This document shows positions 9,270 through 17,253 of a stretch of DNA of 37,091 bases, in pieces. Position numbers and translations under genes: made by a program. This DNA comes from Deltaproteobacteria bacterium. Lineage in GTDB: Bacteria; Myxococcota_A; UBA9160; UBA4427. The notes under the pieces were generated by a model, which did no database searches, was not told the DNA's origin, and saw only the letters and a list, made by a program, of their open reading frames with translations. Position 1 is the first letter of the stretch, and each line of letters begins with the position of its first letter. The DNA is taken from contig NZHD01000015.1 of the NCBI GenBank assembly GCA_002691205.1, positions 1 through 37,091 of the forward strand, written 5' to 3'.

Positions 9270-9501
9270 TTTATTTCTCCTTCGCGGTTAGTCCTCCGCC
9301 TCAAAGTCGTCATTCCCCAACCAGACAAGGTCCAGCACCGCAGGGGCAACTCAAAGCGTGTGTCGTGCTAAACCATTTAGTTCAGCCGCCCGGGTTTTTA
9401 GCAGACTCTCAGAGACCCGACCATGCATGCCCCCCGAGGGGGGCCGTCTTCCGTCCCGCGCCCTTTGAGGGTGCGTCCCAATGGCCCCCTGAAGCCAGAA
9501 G
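9270..9501 (-). promoter_or_regulatory. argJ-rpsB intergenic region: probable rpsB leader with competing hairpins
   Basis: This is the widest gap in the left-hand operon. It holds a very stable GC hairpin (9429-9444, six C facing six G with a CGAG loop) soon after argJ, without a T-run on the minus strand. Nearer rpsB is an inverted repeat TGCTAAA (9397-9403) / TTTAGCA (9366-9372). The second arm can also pair with CTAAA at 9376-9380, so two folds compete. rpsB ends in a consensus AAGGAG. In enterobacteria rpsB-tsf is repressed by S2 through its leader; whether that holds here is inference. I found no convincing -35/-10 pair. Confidence 0.4.
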
Positions 9502-10713
9502 TCAGGTGGTGTATTCCGCGTTGATTCGAACGTATTCGTAGCTGAGGTCACAGGTCCAAATCCCTGCAGATTGTCGCCCCGCGCCTAATTCCAGTTCGAT
9601 GGAGATTTCTTCGGCCTCCAATCGAGCCGCGGCCTTACGTCGCGCAGCTGGCCCACAAGATGACCCATTTCGAAAAACCATAATGCCGGCCAACTTGACT
9701 TGGACTCGAGGCAAATTCATCGAAATGCGACCCGCCCCTACTGTCTGCAAAATACGACCCCAATTGGGGTCGCCCCCGAAGAGAGCCGTCTTGACCAGCA
9801 TGGAATTAGCAATGCGACGAGCAGCCGCGTCGGCTTCGCCGGCAGTGCGGGCTCCCCTCACCTCGACCGTCACCAACTTGGTGGCGCCCTCTCCATCGCG
9901 CGCAAGGTCTCGAGCCAGGCTCTCCGCCACATCGCCCACAGCCGCTTCAAAAGCCTCCGCGCCAGGTTGTCGACGCCGGGTGAACCTCTCGTTTCCCGCG
10001 TGCCCATTCGCCAAAAGCATCACGCTATCGCTTGTGCTGCCCTCTCCGTCGACGCTCACGCGGTTAAACGTTCGATCCGCAACGCGGCTCAGAACTCCTC
10101 TTAAATAGGCCGAGGAAACTTGAGCATCCGTCAACAGAAAAGAAAGCATCGTCGCCATATTGGGCTCAATCATGCCCGAACCTTTTGCGATGCCCGCCAC
10201 CGTGACATTTCTTCCCCCGACCTTCACCTTTCGACTCGCCCATTTCGGGAAAGTATCGGTGGTCCGGATCGCTTCAGCGGCCAGCGACAATCCGTCCTCG
10301 GTTAGAGACTCGACCGCTACGGGAATCCCCCGGCGTAAAGCCTTCATGGGCAGAGGCTCACCGATGACACCTGTTGAGGCGACAAGAACCTCTTTCGATG
10401 AGCATCCGACCTCGGCGGCCGTCCACTCCGTCATCTTCAGCGCATCGCTCTCTCCTCGTACGCCCATGGCGACATTCGCCACGCCGCTATTCACGACGAT
10501 GGCACGCACAGAGCCCGCACGAAGGTTCTCGCGAGAAAGGGCCACAGGGGCACCCACGAGCGTGGACTGCGTAAAAACACCGGCTGCCTGAGCAGGCACG
10601 TCGCTAACGATCAGGGCGAGGTCAGGATTTTCCCCCTTGATGCCGCAATGAAGACCCGCCGCCTTAAAACCGGGCACCCTCGGACATGCCGAACGCGCCT
10701 TCGTGGGGCTCAA
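9502..10713 (-). CDS. argJ: Arginine biosynthesis protein ArgJ (glutamate N-acetyltransferase / amino-acid acetyltransferase)
   Basis: ArgJ transfers the acetyl group from N-acetylornithine to glutamate, closing the cyclic arginine pathway; some members also use acetyl-CoA. The precursor cleaves itself before a nucleophilic Thr. Here the site is KGSGMIEPNMATML with Thr188. The oxyanion motif STGVIGEP, FGGDPNWGRI and the C-terminal YVRINAEYTT are present. The usual NSGNANACTG segment reads NSGVANVAMG, a noticeable divergence. The 403-residue length is normal. TTG at 10713 is taken as start because the frame is closed just upstream and AAGG lies 9 nt before it. It follows secA after 69 nt, as in several deltaproteobacteria. 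Confidence 0.95.
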   Translation of the reverse strand: MSPTKARSACPRVPGFKAAGLHCGIKGENPDLALIVSDVPAQAAGVFTQSTLVGAPVALSRENLRAGSVRAIVVNSGVANVAMGVRGESDALKMTEWTAAEVGCSSKEVLVASTGVIGEPLPMKALRRGIPVAVESLTEDGLSLAAEAIRTTDTFPKWASRKVKVGGRNVTVAGIAKGSGMIEPNMATMLSFLLTDAQVSSAYLRGVLSRVADRTFNRVSVDGEGSTSDSVMLLANGHAGNERFTRRRQPGAEAFEAAVGDVAESLARDLARDGEGATKLVTVEVRGARTAGEADAAARRIANSMLVKTALFGGDPNWGRILQTVGAGRISMNLPRVQVKLAGIMVFRNGSSCGPAARRKAAARLEAEEISIELELGAGRQSAGIWTCDLSYEYVRINAEYTT

Positions 10714-10782
10714 CGGCTCAATCCTTCAGGGCGTAAAGGGATCACGTCAACCTCAACCCAGGCGTCCTCGTCGAAGATCTTC

Positions 10783-13560
10783 TCAAGCCCCATGGCAACG
10801 CTTGTATTTCTTGCCACTGCCACAGGGACAGGCATCATTGCGACCCACCTTTGGCTGATCTGCGGCCGAGGATGAAGCCCCCGGGCCCGCACCGGGCCCC
10901 ATCATGCCCGGCTGACCCGCATTCCCTCCTCCAGCCGTCGTTGAGCGGGGACGAGGTGCAGCCGAGGCCGAGGACGCGGCCGTCTGCGCCGTGCTCTCCA
11001 GGCGAGGACGAGGAAATCCGAACTTGAAGACAGTTTCCACAACTTGCTCGTCGACCCGTTCTTCCATCTCGCCAAAAAGAGCAAAACCCTCTCTTTGATA
11101 TTCAACCTTCGGGTCTTTTTGCGCATAACCCCGAAGGCCAATGGCCTCCCTTAGGCTCTCCATGGATCGAAGGTGATCCTTCCATTGCGCATCTAAAATA
11201 CGCAAAAGAATATCTCGCTCAAACCAATCAAAATCAGGGTAATCGAAAGTTCCCCGGTACTCTTCAACCATGGCGTCGCACGCCTTACGTTTTTCGAGCA
11301 ACAACTGGTCAAACAGCTCGAGGATCGCTCGCCCCACCTCATCCCGATCAAGTTCAGAGCCCGATTCGCTCTTGATGGGTGGAGCATCTGTATCGAGTAA
11401 CAGCCCGAATTGATGTTCGATCATCCCCACAAGGCGGTGCAAATCTTCGTCCTCAGGCGGCCCCTTCTCCGGCCAAACTTCTTGGAGAATATGAACCAAC
11501 TGACCTTCAACCATTTCCTTCACTTCGTCGCTCACACCCTCTTGATGCAGCGCCTGCAAGCGTCGAGAGTAAAAAGCCTGTCGTTGTTTGTTTTTAACGT
11601 CATCGTATTCAAGCAGGTGCTTGCGAATGTCGAAGTTTCGAGACTCGACCTTCTTCTGTGCGCCTTCGATCACACGAGTCAACATGCGGTTCTCGATGGC
11701 CTCACCTTCCTGAACCCCGACCCGATCCCACCACTGCGCAACCCGATCGGCTTCAAAAATACGCAGGAGATCATCTTCCAGAGACAGGAAAAACTGGCTA
11801 GACCCCGGATCGCCCTGGCGGCCCGATCGACCGCGGAGCTGGTTGTCGATCCGGCGGCTTTCATGCCGCTCCGTCCCCAGGATATGAAGCCCTCCCGATT
11901 CCAACACCTCTTTTTGCTCAGCGGCACATTGCGCCTCAAAACTGGCTAACTGGTTTGGATAATCGGGGTGGTCTTTATCATGCCCACATTTCACGAATGC
12001 CATGGTTTCGGGATTCCCGCCCAACATGATATCGGTGCCTCGCCCCGCCATATTCGTCGAAATAGTGATGGCCCCTTTTCGCCCGGCAAGGGACACAATT
12101 TCCGATTCACGAGCATGTTTCTTGGCATTGAGGACTTCGTGCTTGATGCCCCTCTTTTTCAACTTCTTAGAAAGCATCTCTGATGTCTCGATCGAAATCG
12201 TCCCCACCAATACAGGCTGCCCATGTTCATGGCGTTCCTGAATCTCATCAATGACAGCCCCGAACTTTTCAGTCTTGGTCTTAAAAACGACGTCGGCCAA
12301 ATCAGCCCGCAGAAGGGGTCGGTTCGAAGGAATCAAAGACACTTCTAAGTTGTAGATATTTGCGAATTCTTGGGCCTCGGTATCCGCGGTCCCTGTCATC
12401 CCTGACAGCTTCCCGTACATCCGGAAAAAATTTTGGTAGGTCACTTCCGCCAAGGTCTGATTCTCACTTCGAATCTGAATGCCTTCTTTTGCCTCGACGG
12501 CTTGATGCAGACCATCCGCCCAACGTCTACCCGGCATCATCCGGCCCGTGTGCTCATCCACGATCACGACTTCTTTGCCGCCATCTTCGGCGCGACGGAC
12601 CACATAGTCCACATCCGACTTCTTGAGAGCATGAGCCACTAGAGCCTGATTCACCGAATGAATCACCGGCATCATGGAAGGATCAAAAAGGTTATCCACC
12701 CGCAGCGCTTTCTCGACCTTATGGATGCCCTCCTCGGTGAGCGTCGCATTCTGCGTCTTCTCGTCGATCCAGTAATCACCGGTCTCAGCCACACCCTTCG
12801 CGGGATCGCCCTGAACTCCTTGATTAAGGAGGGGGATGACGCGGTTCGCCGCTGAGTACACTTGAGTATTGGCTTCGGAGGGACCCGAGATAATCAGGGG
12901 CGTCCGGGCCTCATCGATCAGGATGGAATCCACCTCATCAATGATGGCGTAGTGGAGATCTCTTTGTACAAATTGCTCCACGGAGTACTTCATATTGTCG
13001 CGCAGGTAATCGAAGCCAAGTTCGTTATTCGTGCAATACGTAATGTCTGCGCCGTAGGCTTCACGTCGCCCTTGATCATCGAGCCCATGCACGATCGATC
13101 CCACGGTTAAGCCCAAAAACCGATGTACTTCCCCCATCCACTCCGCATCACGCTTGGCGAGGAAGTCGTTCGTGGTGACCACGTGGACGCCTGCACCCGT
13201 AAGCCCATTGAGATAACACGGGAGCGTGGCCACCAGCGTCTTCCCCTCACCGGTCTTCATCTCCGCGATCATCCCGTTGTGCAGGACAATGCCCCCCACC
13301 AATTGCATGTCGTAGTGCCGCTGGCCCAAAGTCCGCTTCGAGGCCTCACGGACCGTGGCAAAGGCTTCGGGCAGCAGCGCGTCCACCGGCTCGCCATTCT
13401 CAAGCCGAACGCGAAAATCGCCTGTGCGCGCTGAAAGCTGAGCGTCACTCAAGCCGACCAAGCTCGCTTCAAGTTGATTGATCCGCTCGATCTGAGGAAG
13501 AATCCTTTTGATCGCGCGATCGTTCTGTGTCCCGACCAGTTTACTCAGAATTCGTTGCAT
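10783..13560 (-). CDS. secA: Preprotein translocase ATPase SecA
   Basis: SecA is the peripheral ATPase that pushes unfolded preproteins through SecYEG. The 925-residue protein has Walker A MKTGEGKTLVA (around residues 101-111), DEVDSILIDEARTPLIISG, the preprotein cross-linking domain and GMTGTADTEAQEF. Helicase motifs in NBD2 follow (TISTNMAGRGTDI, LRGRSGRQGDPGSSQFFLS). The C-terminal linker is Ala-, Pro- and Gly-rich. The zinc tail CPCGSGKKYKRCH (Cys911, Cys913, Cys922, His923) would bind SecB and lipids. The ATG at 13560 starts the typical MQRILSKLVGTQNDR; the ribosome binding site is weak. nadK ends 155 nt upstream, and that gap shows no clear signal. Confidence 0.98.
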   Translation of the reverse strand: MQRILSKLVGTQNDRAIKRILPQIERINQLEASLVGLSDAQLSARTGDFRVRLENGEPVDALLPEAFATVREASKRTLGQRHYDMQLVGGIVLHNGMIAEMKTGEGKTLVATLPCYLNGLTGAGVHVVTTNDFLAKRDAEWMGEVHRFLGLTVGSIVHGLDDQGRREAYGADITYCTNNELGFDYLRDNMKYSVEQFVQRDLHYAIIDEVDSILIDEARTPLIISGPSEANTQVYSAANRVIPLLNQGVQGDPAKGVAETGDYWIDEKTQNATLTEEGIHKVEKALRVDNLFDPSMMPVIHSVNQALVAHALKKSDVDYVVRRAEDGGKEVVIVDEHTGRMMPGRRWADGLHQAVEAKEGIQIRSENQTLAEVTYQNFFRMYGKLSGMTGTADTEAQEFANIYNLEVSLIPSNRPLLRADLADVVFKTKTEKFGAVIDEIQERHEHGQPVLVGTISIETSEMLSKKLKKRGIKHEVLNAKKHARESEIVSLAGRKGAITISTNMAGRGTDIMLGGNPETMAFVKCGHDKDHPDYPNQLASFEAQCAAEQKEVLESGGLHILGTERHESRRIDNQLRGRSGRQGDPGSSQFFLSLEDDLLRIFEADRVAQWWDRVGVQEGEAIENRMLTRVIEGAQKKVESRNFDIRKHLLEYDDVKNKQRQAFYSRRLQALHQEGVSDEVKEMVEGQLVHILQEVWPEKGPPEDEDLHRLVGMIEHQFGLLLDTDAPPIKSESGSELDRDEVGRAILELFDQLLLEKRKACDAMVEEYRGTFDYPDFDWFERDILLRILDAQWKDHLRSMESLREAIGLRGYAQKDPKVEYQREGFALFGEMEERVDEQVVETVFKFGFPRPRLESTAQTAASSASAAPRPRSTTAGGGNAGQPGMMGPGAGPGASSSAADQPKVGRNDACPCGSGKKYKRCHGA

Positions 13561-13715
13561 AAAAGTTCAGGCGGCTCCCACAGGGGGTCGAACAGCGAAA
13601 AATGAAGAGCGTAAATTAAAAGACCGGCGCACAGCAGGCAAACCTCATTAGGAGACGTTGATCATCGTTAGGTTGGAGCATACCGAACCGAAGCGTAATC
13701 GGGTCATGAATCCAC

Positions 13716-14570
13716 TCATCGCTCCCCCCATCCCAGCTTGGCCTGAAGAATTTCGTACCGATTCCGAGCCGAAGAGGCCACAAAATCTACGGAATGCTCC
13801 GAACGACGGATAAAGATCCGGTCCCCTTCGGCGAGAACCGCCATGCCCGCCTGACCATCTACCGTCAGGACCACTTCCTCGTCCCCCACCTTGGGAACGA
13901 CTTCGATCACGGCCTCCTGCGGAAGAACCACCGGCCTCTGAGTCAACGAATGAGGACAAATTGGTGTCAGCACAATGGCTTCAAGGTCCGGAACCAAAAG
14001 CGGCCCACCCGCTGACAGCGAGTACGCGGTGGAGCCGGTGGGTGTGGCTACGATCAGGCCGTCTGCGTGGTAGGTCGTCACTCTCTGCCCGTCCGCCCAG
14101 GCTTCGACATCAATCATCCGAGAGAGTTGACCATGAGTGACCACGGCTTCATTCAGGGCGAGGACATGCAAAATTTCATGGTCACCGCGCTTCAGCCGAA
14201 CGTCCAATCGCATCCGGCGGACCCGTCCCCCTCCACCGGCAATCGTCTCCTCCAGTACTGGAAAAAGCTCTTCGGGATTCACTTCCGCCAAGAAACCCAG
14301 ACGGCCCAGATTGACACCCAAAATCGGAACCGAACGAGCGCCCATGGCCCGGGCCACTGACAACAAGGTCCCGTCTCCTCCTAAAGCCACCACAAGATCG
14401 GAATGAGCCGCCACATCTTCTCGGCTCTGTCCTTCCACACCGGCCCACTGGGCACATTCTTCGTCGGCTTGAACCTCAATGCCCCGGTCTCGTAACCAGG
14501 CCGCCAACTGGGCCACAGTCGCTTCGGCCTGCACCTGATGCTCTTTCAAGCAGATTCCAACAGATTTCAT
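13716..14570 (-). CDS. nadK: NAD kinase
   Basis: NadK phosphorylates NAD to NADP and so sets the pool used by dxr and ilvC nearby. The 284-residue product shows the catalytic GGDGT motif (residues 64-68), [12 protein letters not shown], an ALNEAVV segment, [20 protein letters not shown] and [18 protein letters not shown]. The frame is open to 14759, but the ATG at 14570 starts the natural N-terminus ([11 protein letters not shown]). A longer form would overlap the divergent rarA start. It appears to be the first gene of the minus-strand series, and 106 nt separate it from rarA. Confidence 0.96.
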   Translation of the reverse strand: MKSVGICLKEHQVQAEATVAQLAAWLRDRGIEVQADEECAQWAGVEGQSREDVAAHSDLVVALGGDGTLLSVARAMGARSVPILGVNLGRLGFLAEVNPEELFPVLEETIAGGGGRVRRMRLDVRLKRGDHEILHVLALNEAVVTHGQLSRMIDVEAWADGQRVTTYHADGLIVATPTGSTAYSLSAGGPLLVPDLEAIVLTPICPHSLTQRPVVLPQEAVIEVVPKVGDEEVVLTVDGQAGMAVLAEGDRIFIRRSEHSVDFVASSARNRYEILQAKLGWGER

Positions 14571-14641
14571 CAAGCTTCTACCCTCTCGCTTCCCGGTGCC
14601 CTCATCCCCTGAGTCGACCTCATACTCTAGGCCAGACTGAA

Positions 14642-14669
14642 CTGACAGATTTAATGCCCGGGCTAGACT
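14642..14669 (+). promoter_or_regulatory. Weak candidate promoter for rarA
   Basis: CTGACA (14642-14647) and TAGACT (14664-14669) are 16 nt apart on the plus strand. The -10 box ends 7 nt before the first rarA ATG, so transcription from it would start at or next to that codon. There is no Shine-Dalgarno sequence before 14677. Both hexamers are degenerate. Confidence 0.28.
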
Positions 14670-14676
14670 GTCGACT

Positions 14677-16011
14677 ATGTCCCCAGAAGAGACAATGGAC
14701 CTTTTTCCTTCCCATGCCCAGCGAAAGCTGGACCCGCATGCGCCCCTCGCGGACCGCATGCGGCCCCGTCATTTTGCGGACATGATCGGACAAGAGAGCC
14801 TTGCTGGCGAGGGCACGGCGCTCAGGTCCATGGTGGACAGCGGAGAGATCCCCTCCATCATTCTCTGGGGCCCGCCAGGAAGCGGCAAAACCACTCTCGC
14901 CTGGCTCCTCGCCGATGCGCCCGGGACGCGCATGGAGGCCCTTTCAGCCGTGCTGGCCGGCGTGAAGGAAATCCGTGAGGCCGTCCAAACCGCTCGCCGC
15001 GCTCCGCAGCGAACCCTCCTCTTCATTGACGAAATCCACCGTCTAAACCGTGCCCAACAAGATGTGCTCCTGCCCCACGTCGAAGCGGGGACTGTCACAC
15101 TCGTGGGCGCCACCACGGAGAACCCTTCTTTCACAGTCAACGCCCCTTTGCTCTCTCGCTGCCGAGTTCTCACGCTGGAACGTCTCGACGAAGGGGCCCT
15201 CGAACGCGTCCTGGAACGTGCCATGTTAGATCTCGAGTTCGGGCTTGGCGCACACCGGATGACTCTCCCGGCCGAGAGCCGGAGGGCCATCGTTGAATTT
15301 GCCGATGGGGACGCGCGTCGCGCCCTGGGACTGCTGGAGGCGGCCACGGCCCTTCAAGCGGGAAGCTCGGGCCCCGGCGGCAAACTTTCCCCCGAAACCA
15401 TTCGTGAGGCGTCTGGCACTCGCTTGCTCATGTATGACCGAGATCGGGACGAGCACTACAATGTGATCTCAGCCTTCATCAAGAGCCTTCGGGCCAGTGA
15501 CCCCGATGCCGCTCTTTACTACCTTGCCCGAATGATCGCGGCCGGGGAGGAACCGCTCTTTATCGCGCGTCGACTCCTGATCTTCGCTTCCGAAGACATT
15601 GGAAACGCTGACCCCGCTGCCCTAAACCTCGCGACTTCGGTTCACCAAGCCGTAGAGCGACTCGGCTTGCCCGAAGGACGCATCCCCTTGGCACAAGCCA
15701 CCACCTATCTCGCCTGCGCGATTAAGAGCAACGCTGCCTACGCGGCCCTGGGACGGGCCGAGGACTTAGTGGCTCGCCACGGTTCAGCACAAATCCCCCT
15801 GCACCTCAGGAACCCCAACACCGAGCTGAACCGCAAAATGGGGTACGGCCAGGACTACGTCTACCCGCATGATGAGCCCGATCACTTTGCGCCAAGCCAA
15901 AACCTTCCAAGCGAGGTGGGCTCCGTGGAGCTCTATCGACCCGGCCAGCAGGGTGCTGAAGCTCAGATTCAAAAACGCCTTGAAGAATGGCGCAAAAGCA
16001 GGGAATCCTAG
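14677..16011 (+). CDS. rarA: Replication-associated recombination protein A (RarA/MgsA AAA+ ATPase)
   Basis: RarA is a tetrameric AAA+ ATPase related to clamp loaders. It acts at stalled replication forks and interacts with SSB. The 444-residue product has Walker [10 protein letters not shown] (65-73), Walker [12 protein letters not shown] (114-124), sensor 1 GATTENPSF and arginine-finger [10 protein letters not shown]. The C-terminal tetramerisation domain ([28 protein letters not shown]) and HLRNPNT follow, all typical. The start is uncertain between ATG 14677 and ATG 14695. Neither has a good ribosome binding site; the second has AGAAGAG nearby. It is the only plus-strand gene in the left 30 kb, divergent from nadK and convergent with tRNA-Asp. 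Confidence 0.95.
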   Translation: MSPEETMDLFPSHAQRKLDPHAPLADRMRPRHFADMIGQESLAGEGTALRSMVDSGEIPSIILWGPPGSGKTTLAWLLADAPGTRMEALSAVLAGVKEIREAVQTARRAPQRTLLFIDEIHRLNRAQQDVLLPHVEAGTVTLVGATTENPSFTVNAPLLSRCRVLTLERLDEGALERVLERAMLDLEFGLGAHRMTLPAESRRAIVEFADGDARRALGLLEAATALQAGSSGPGGKLSPETIREASGTRLLMYDRDRDEHYNVISAFIKSLRASDPDAALYYLARMIAAGEEPLFIARRLLIFASEDIGNADPAALNLATSVHQAVERLGLPEGRIPLAQATTYLACAIKSNAAYAALGRAEDLVARHGSAQIPLHLRNPNTELNRKMGYGQDYVYPHDEPDHFAPSQNLPSEVGSVELYRPGQQGAEAQIQKRLEEWRKSRES

Positions 16012-16048
16012 TCAGGGACTCGGACCCGTCGAGCGGATAGGGTCGACG

Positions 16049-16125
16049 TGGCGGGGCGGACGGGATTCGAACCCGCAACTTCTGGCGTGACAGGCCAGTG
16101 CTCTAACCGGTTGAACTACCGCCCC
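16049..16125 (-). tRNA. tRNA-Asp (anticodon GTC)
   Basis: A complete cloverleaf: acceptor GGGGCGG/CCGCCCC, anticodon stem CTGGC/GCCAG with loop CTGTCAC giving GTC, and T-arm GCGGG-TTCGAAT-CCCGT. The discriminator base is G. The 3' CCA is encoded (16051-16049). rarA converges on it, leaving 37 nt. Confidence 0.97.
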
Positions 16126-16141
16126 ACTCAGTCAGGCGAGT

Positions 16142-16170
16142 GGTGTAGCCAACTTCATTGAGCCTCGCAA
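16142..16170 (-). promoter_or_regulatory. Candidate promoter for tRNA-Asp
   Basis: On the minus strand TTGCGA (16170-16165) and TACACC (16147-16142) are separated by 17 nt. The -10 box lies 16 nt before the mature tRNA 5' end. The -35 overlaps a small CTCGC-TTT-GCGAG hairpin. This is a match to consensus only. Confidence 0.3.
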
Positions 16171-16314
16171 AGCGAGCCCAAAAACGAGCCCCCGGTGGAT
16201 GCGTCCCAGGCGGAGCAGAGGCCTTCCTAAGGTGCTCACACCCGATCCAGACATGAGATCCAGATCGCCCCAAAACGACCGGGGAGCCACTCAAAATGAT
16301 CTTAATCCACCTTC

Positions 16315-16328
16315 ACCGCGAGAGCGGT
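16315..16328 (-). terminator. Weak hairpin after the SCP2-like gene
   Basis: ACCGC-TCTC-GCGGT forms a 5-bp stem 5 nt after the stop codon of the SCP2-like gene on the minus strand. It is followed only by scattered T residues (ATTTTGAG about 20 nt on), so intrinsic termination would be weak at best. Confidence 0.2.
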
Positions 16329-16332
16329 TCGC

Positions 16333-16959
16333 TCAAGAATTCTGACTGGCCGCCATGAGAGCGGCCTGCATCTGCATCATGAGGGCCATATCGCCTGTCA
16401 CACGGATTTTTCCAGACATAAAAGCCTGCATGGGGTCGAGTGTCCCTTCCTGCATGGCCTGAGCATCTTCGGCCGAGATCTCGATCTCGGTGGTGGCGTC
16501 CTCGGGAATGGGCCCGGGACCGAGCTTGAAGTCTGTGCTCCAGTCTCCCCCCTCCCCTCCGGTCACGCGCATGCGAATCAGCCCATCGAGTGCCGAAAGG
16601 GCTGATAGAGCTCCCATCTGTGGAGCCGGCGTAGGCTCCGCACCTTCCTGACGACCCGCCCCAGCAAAAAGCGCCGCGGCTTGTTGTCCAAAAACTCCGC
16701 CACGCCCTTCCCAAAGGGCACCTTTCCAGTCATCGACCGTCTGAATCAAGGTCAAAAAGGCTTCCTCTCTCGACGCCTTTTCGACGGACGCCTGGCCCCC
16801 ATCCAGAGCCATCACCCATTCTCCGCCGCCTTCCCCCGTCAAGCAGACCCCGAAACGAACCTCGACGTCTTTTGGGATTTCCGCCTCGGCCATAGCGGCC
16901 GGTACAAACTCCTCCATGAACTCGCTGGGAGAAATAGGATCACTGGGTAATACAGGCAT
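16333..16959 (-). CDS. SCP2 sterol-binding-domain protein with two apparent modules
   Basis: The C-terminal half (residues about 126-203) matches the SCP2/sterol carrier fold. It has a strand with GEGGDWSTDFKL, then TTEIEISAEDAQAMQEG and the hallmark DPMQAFMSGKIRVTGDMALMMQMQ. The N-terminal half (about 31-98) resembles it: VRFGVCLTGEGGGEWVM, then ASREEAFLTLIQTVDDWKGA and a shortened end. A Gly-, Pro- and Ala-rich linker joins them. SCP2 domains bind lipids or acyl chains in a hydrophobic tunnel; the ligand here is unknown. There is no signal peptide or membrane segment, so it is probably cytosolic. The ATG at 16959 is chosen over an upstream in-frame TTG because GAGGAG lies 8 nt before it. 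It stands alone between tRNA-Val and tRNA-Asp. Confidence 0.8.
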   Translation of the reverse strand: MPVLPSDPISPSEFMEEFVPAAMAEAEIPKDVEVRFGVCLTGEGGGEWVMALDGGQASVEKASREEAFLTLIQTVDDWKGALWEGRGGVFGQQAAALFAGAGRQEGAEPTPAPQMGALSALSALDGLIRMRVTGGEGGDWSTDFKLGPGPIPEDATTEIEISAEDAQAMQEGTLDPMQAFMSGKIRVTGDMALMMQMQAALMAASQNS

Positions 16960-16987
16960 TGAGAAGCTCCTCAAACAGCAAGAAATG

Positions 16988-17024
16988 AGACTCTAAGGGG
17001 GATAGTTCCCCGGCTCCGGAGTCT
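16988..17024 (-). promoter_or_regulatory. Nested stem-loop in the leader of the SCP2-like gene
   Basis: The minus strand carries AGACTC (17024-17019) and GAGTCT (16993-16988), which pair. They enclose an inner stem GGGGA-ACTA-TCCCC (17011-16998). The structure lies about 28 nt upstream of the start codon, just before the ribosome binding site. It could be part of a structured 5' leader; it resembles no riboswitch class that I recognise. Confidence 0.3.
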
Positions 17025-17137
17025 AACCGAACCCAAGTTTCTTGCCGCGCAGAGGGTTGATTTTCCGTTCTCCACGGCCAGATACCACCCGGACCCTGTT
17101 GGCAAGTCTTGGTCCTGCTTCGGGGCCAGGAAGAAAG

Positions 17138-17214
17138 TGGTGGGCGTGCACGGATTCGAACCGCGGACCCTCTCGGTGTAAACGAGATGCTCTAACCAGC
17201 TGAGCTACACGCCC
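17138..17214 (-). tRNA. tRNA-Val (anticodon TAC)
   Basis: Cloverleaf with acceptor GGGCGTG/CACGCCC, anticodon stem TCTCG/CGAGA with loop TTTACAC giving TAC, and T-arm GCGGTTCGAATCCGT. Discriminator A is followed by encoded CCA (17140-17138). It starts 39 nt after the lon stop codon, so read-through from lon is possible. Confidence 0.97.
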
Positions 17215-17253
17215 ATGCTTCCACTCTTCGTGTGAATCAGTCGCGCTGGGTTC

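Noticed and set aside
8397..9371. 324-codon plus-strand frame antisense to rpsB
   Set aside because: It lies opposite a well-conserved ribosomal protein gene and its leader; the translation shows no domain. It is a shadow frame of GC-rich coding DNA.
9429..9444. GC hairpin after argJ as an intrinsic terminator
   Set aside because: No T-run follows on the minus strand; better viewed as part of the rpsB leader.
13648..13959. Minus-strand frame overlapping the nadK end and the gap to secA
   Set aside because: Mostly out of frame within nadK; the part in the gap is only about 20 codons and unrecognisable.
14769..15347. 192-codon minus-strand frame antisense to rarA
   Set aside because: Composition (Ser-, Arg- and Ala-rich low complexity) is typical of a shadow frame; rarA on the other strand is unambiguous.
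16049..17214. tRNA-Val to tRNA-Asp interval as an integrated element at a tRNA
   Set aside because: No integrase, no repeated tRNA 3' end and no foreign composition; only the SCP2-like gene lies between.
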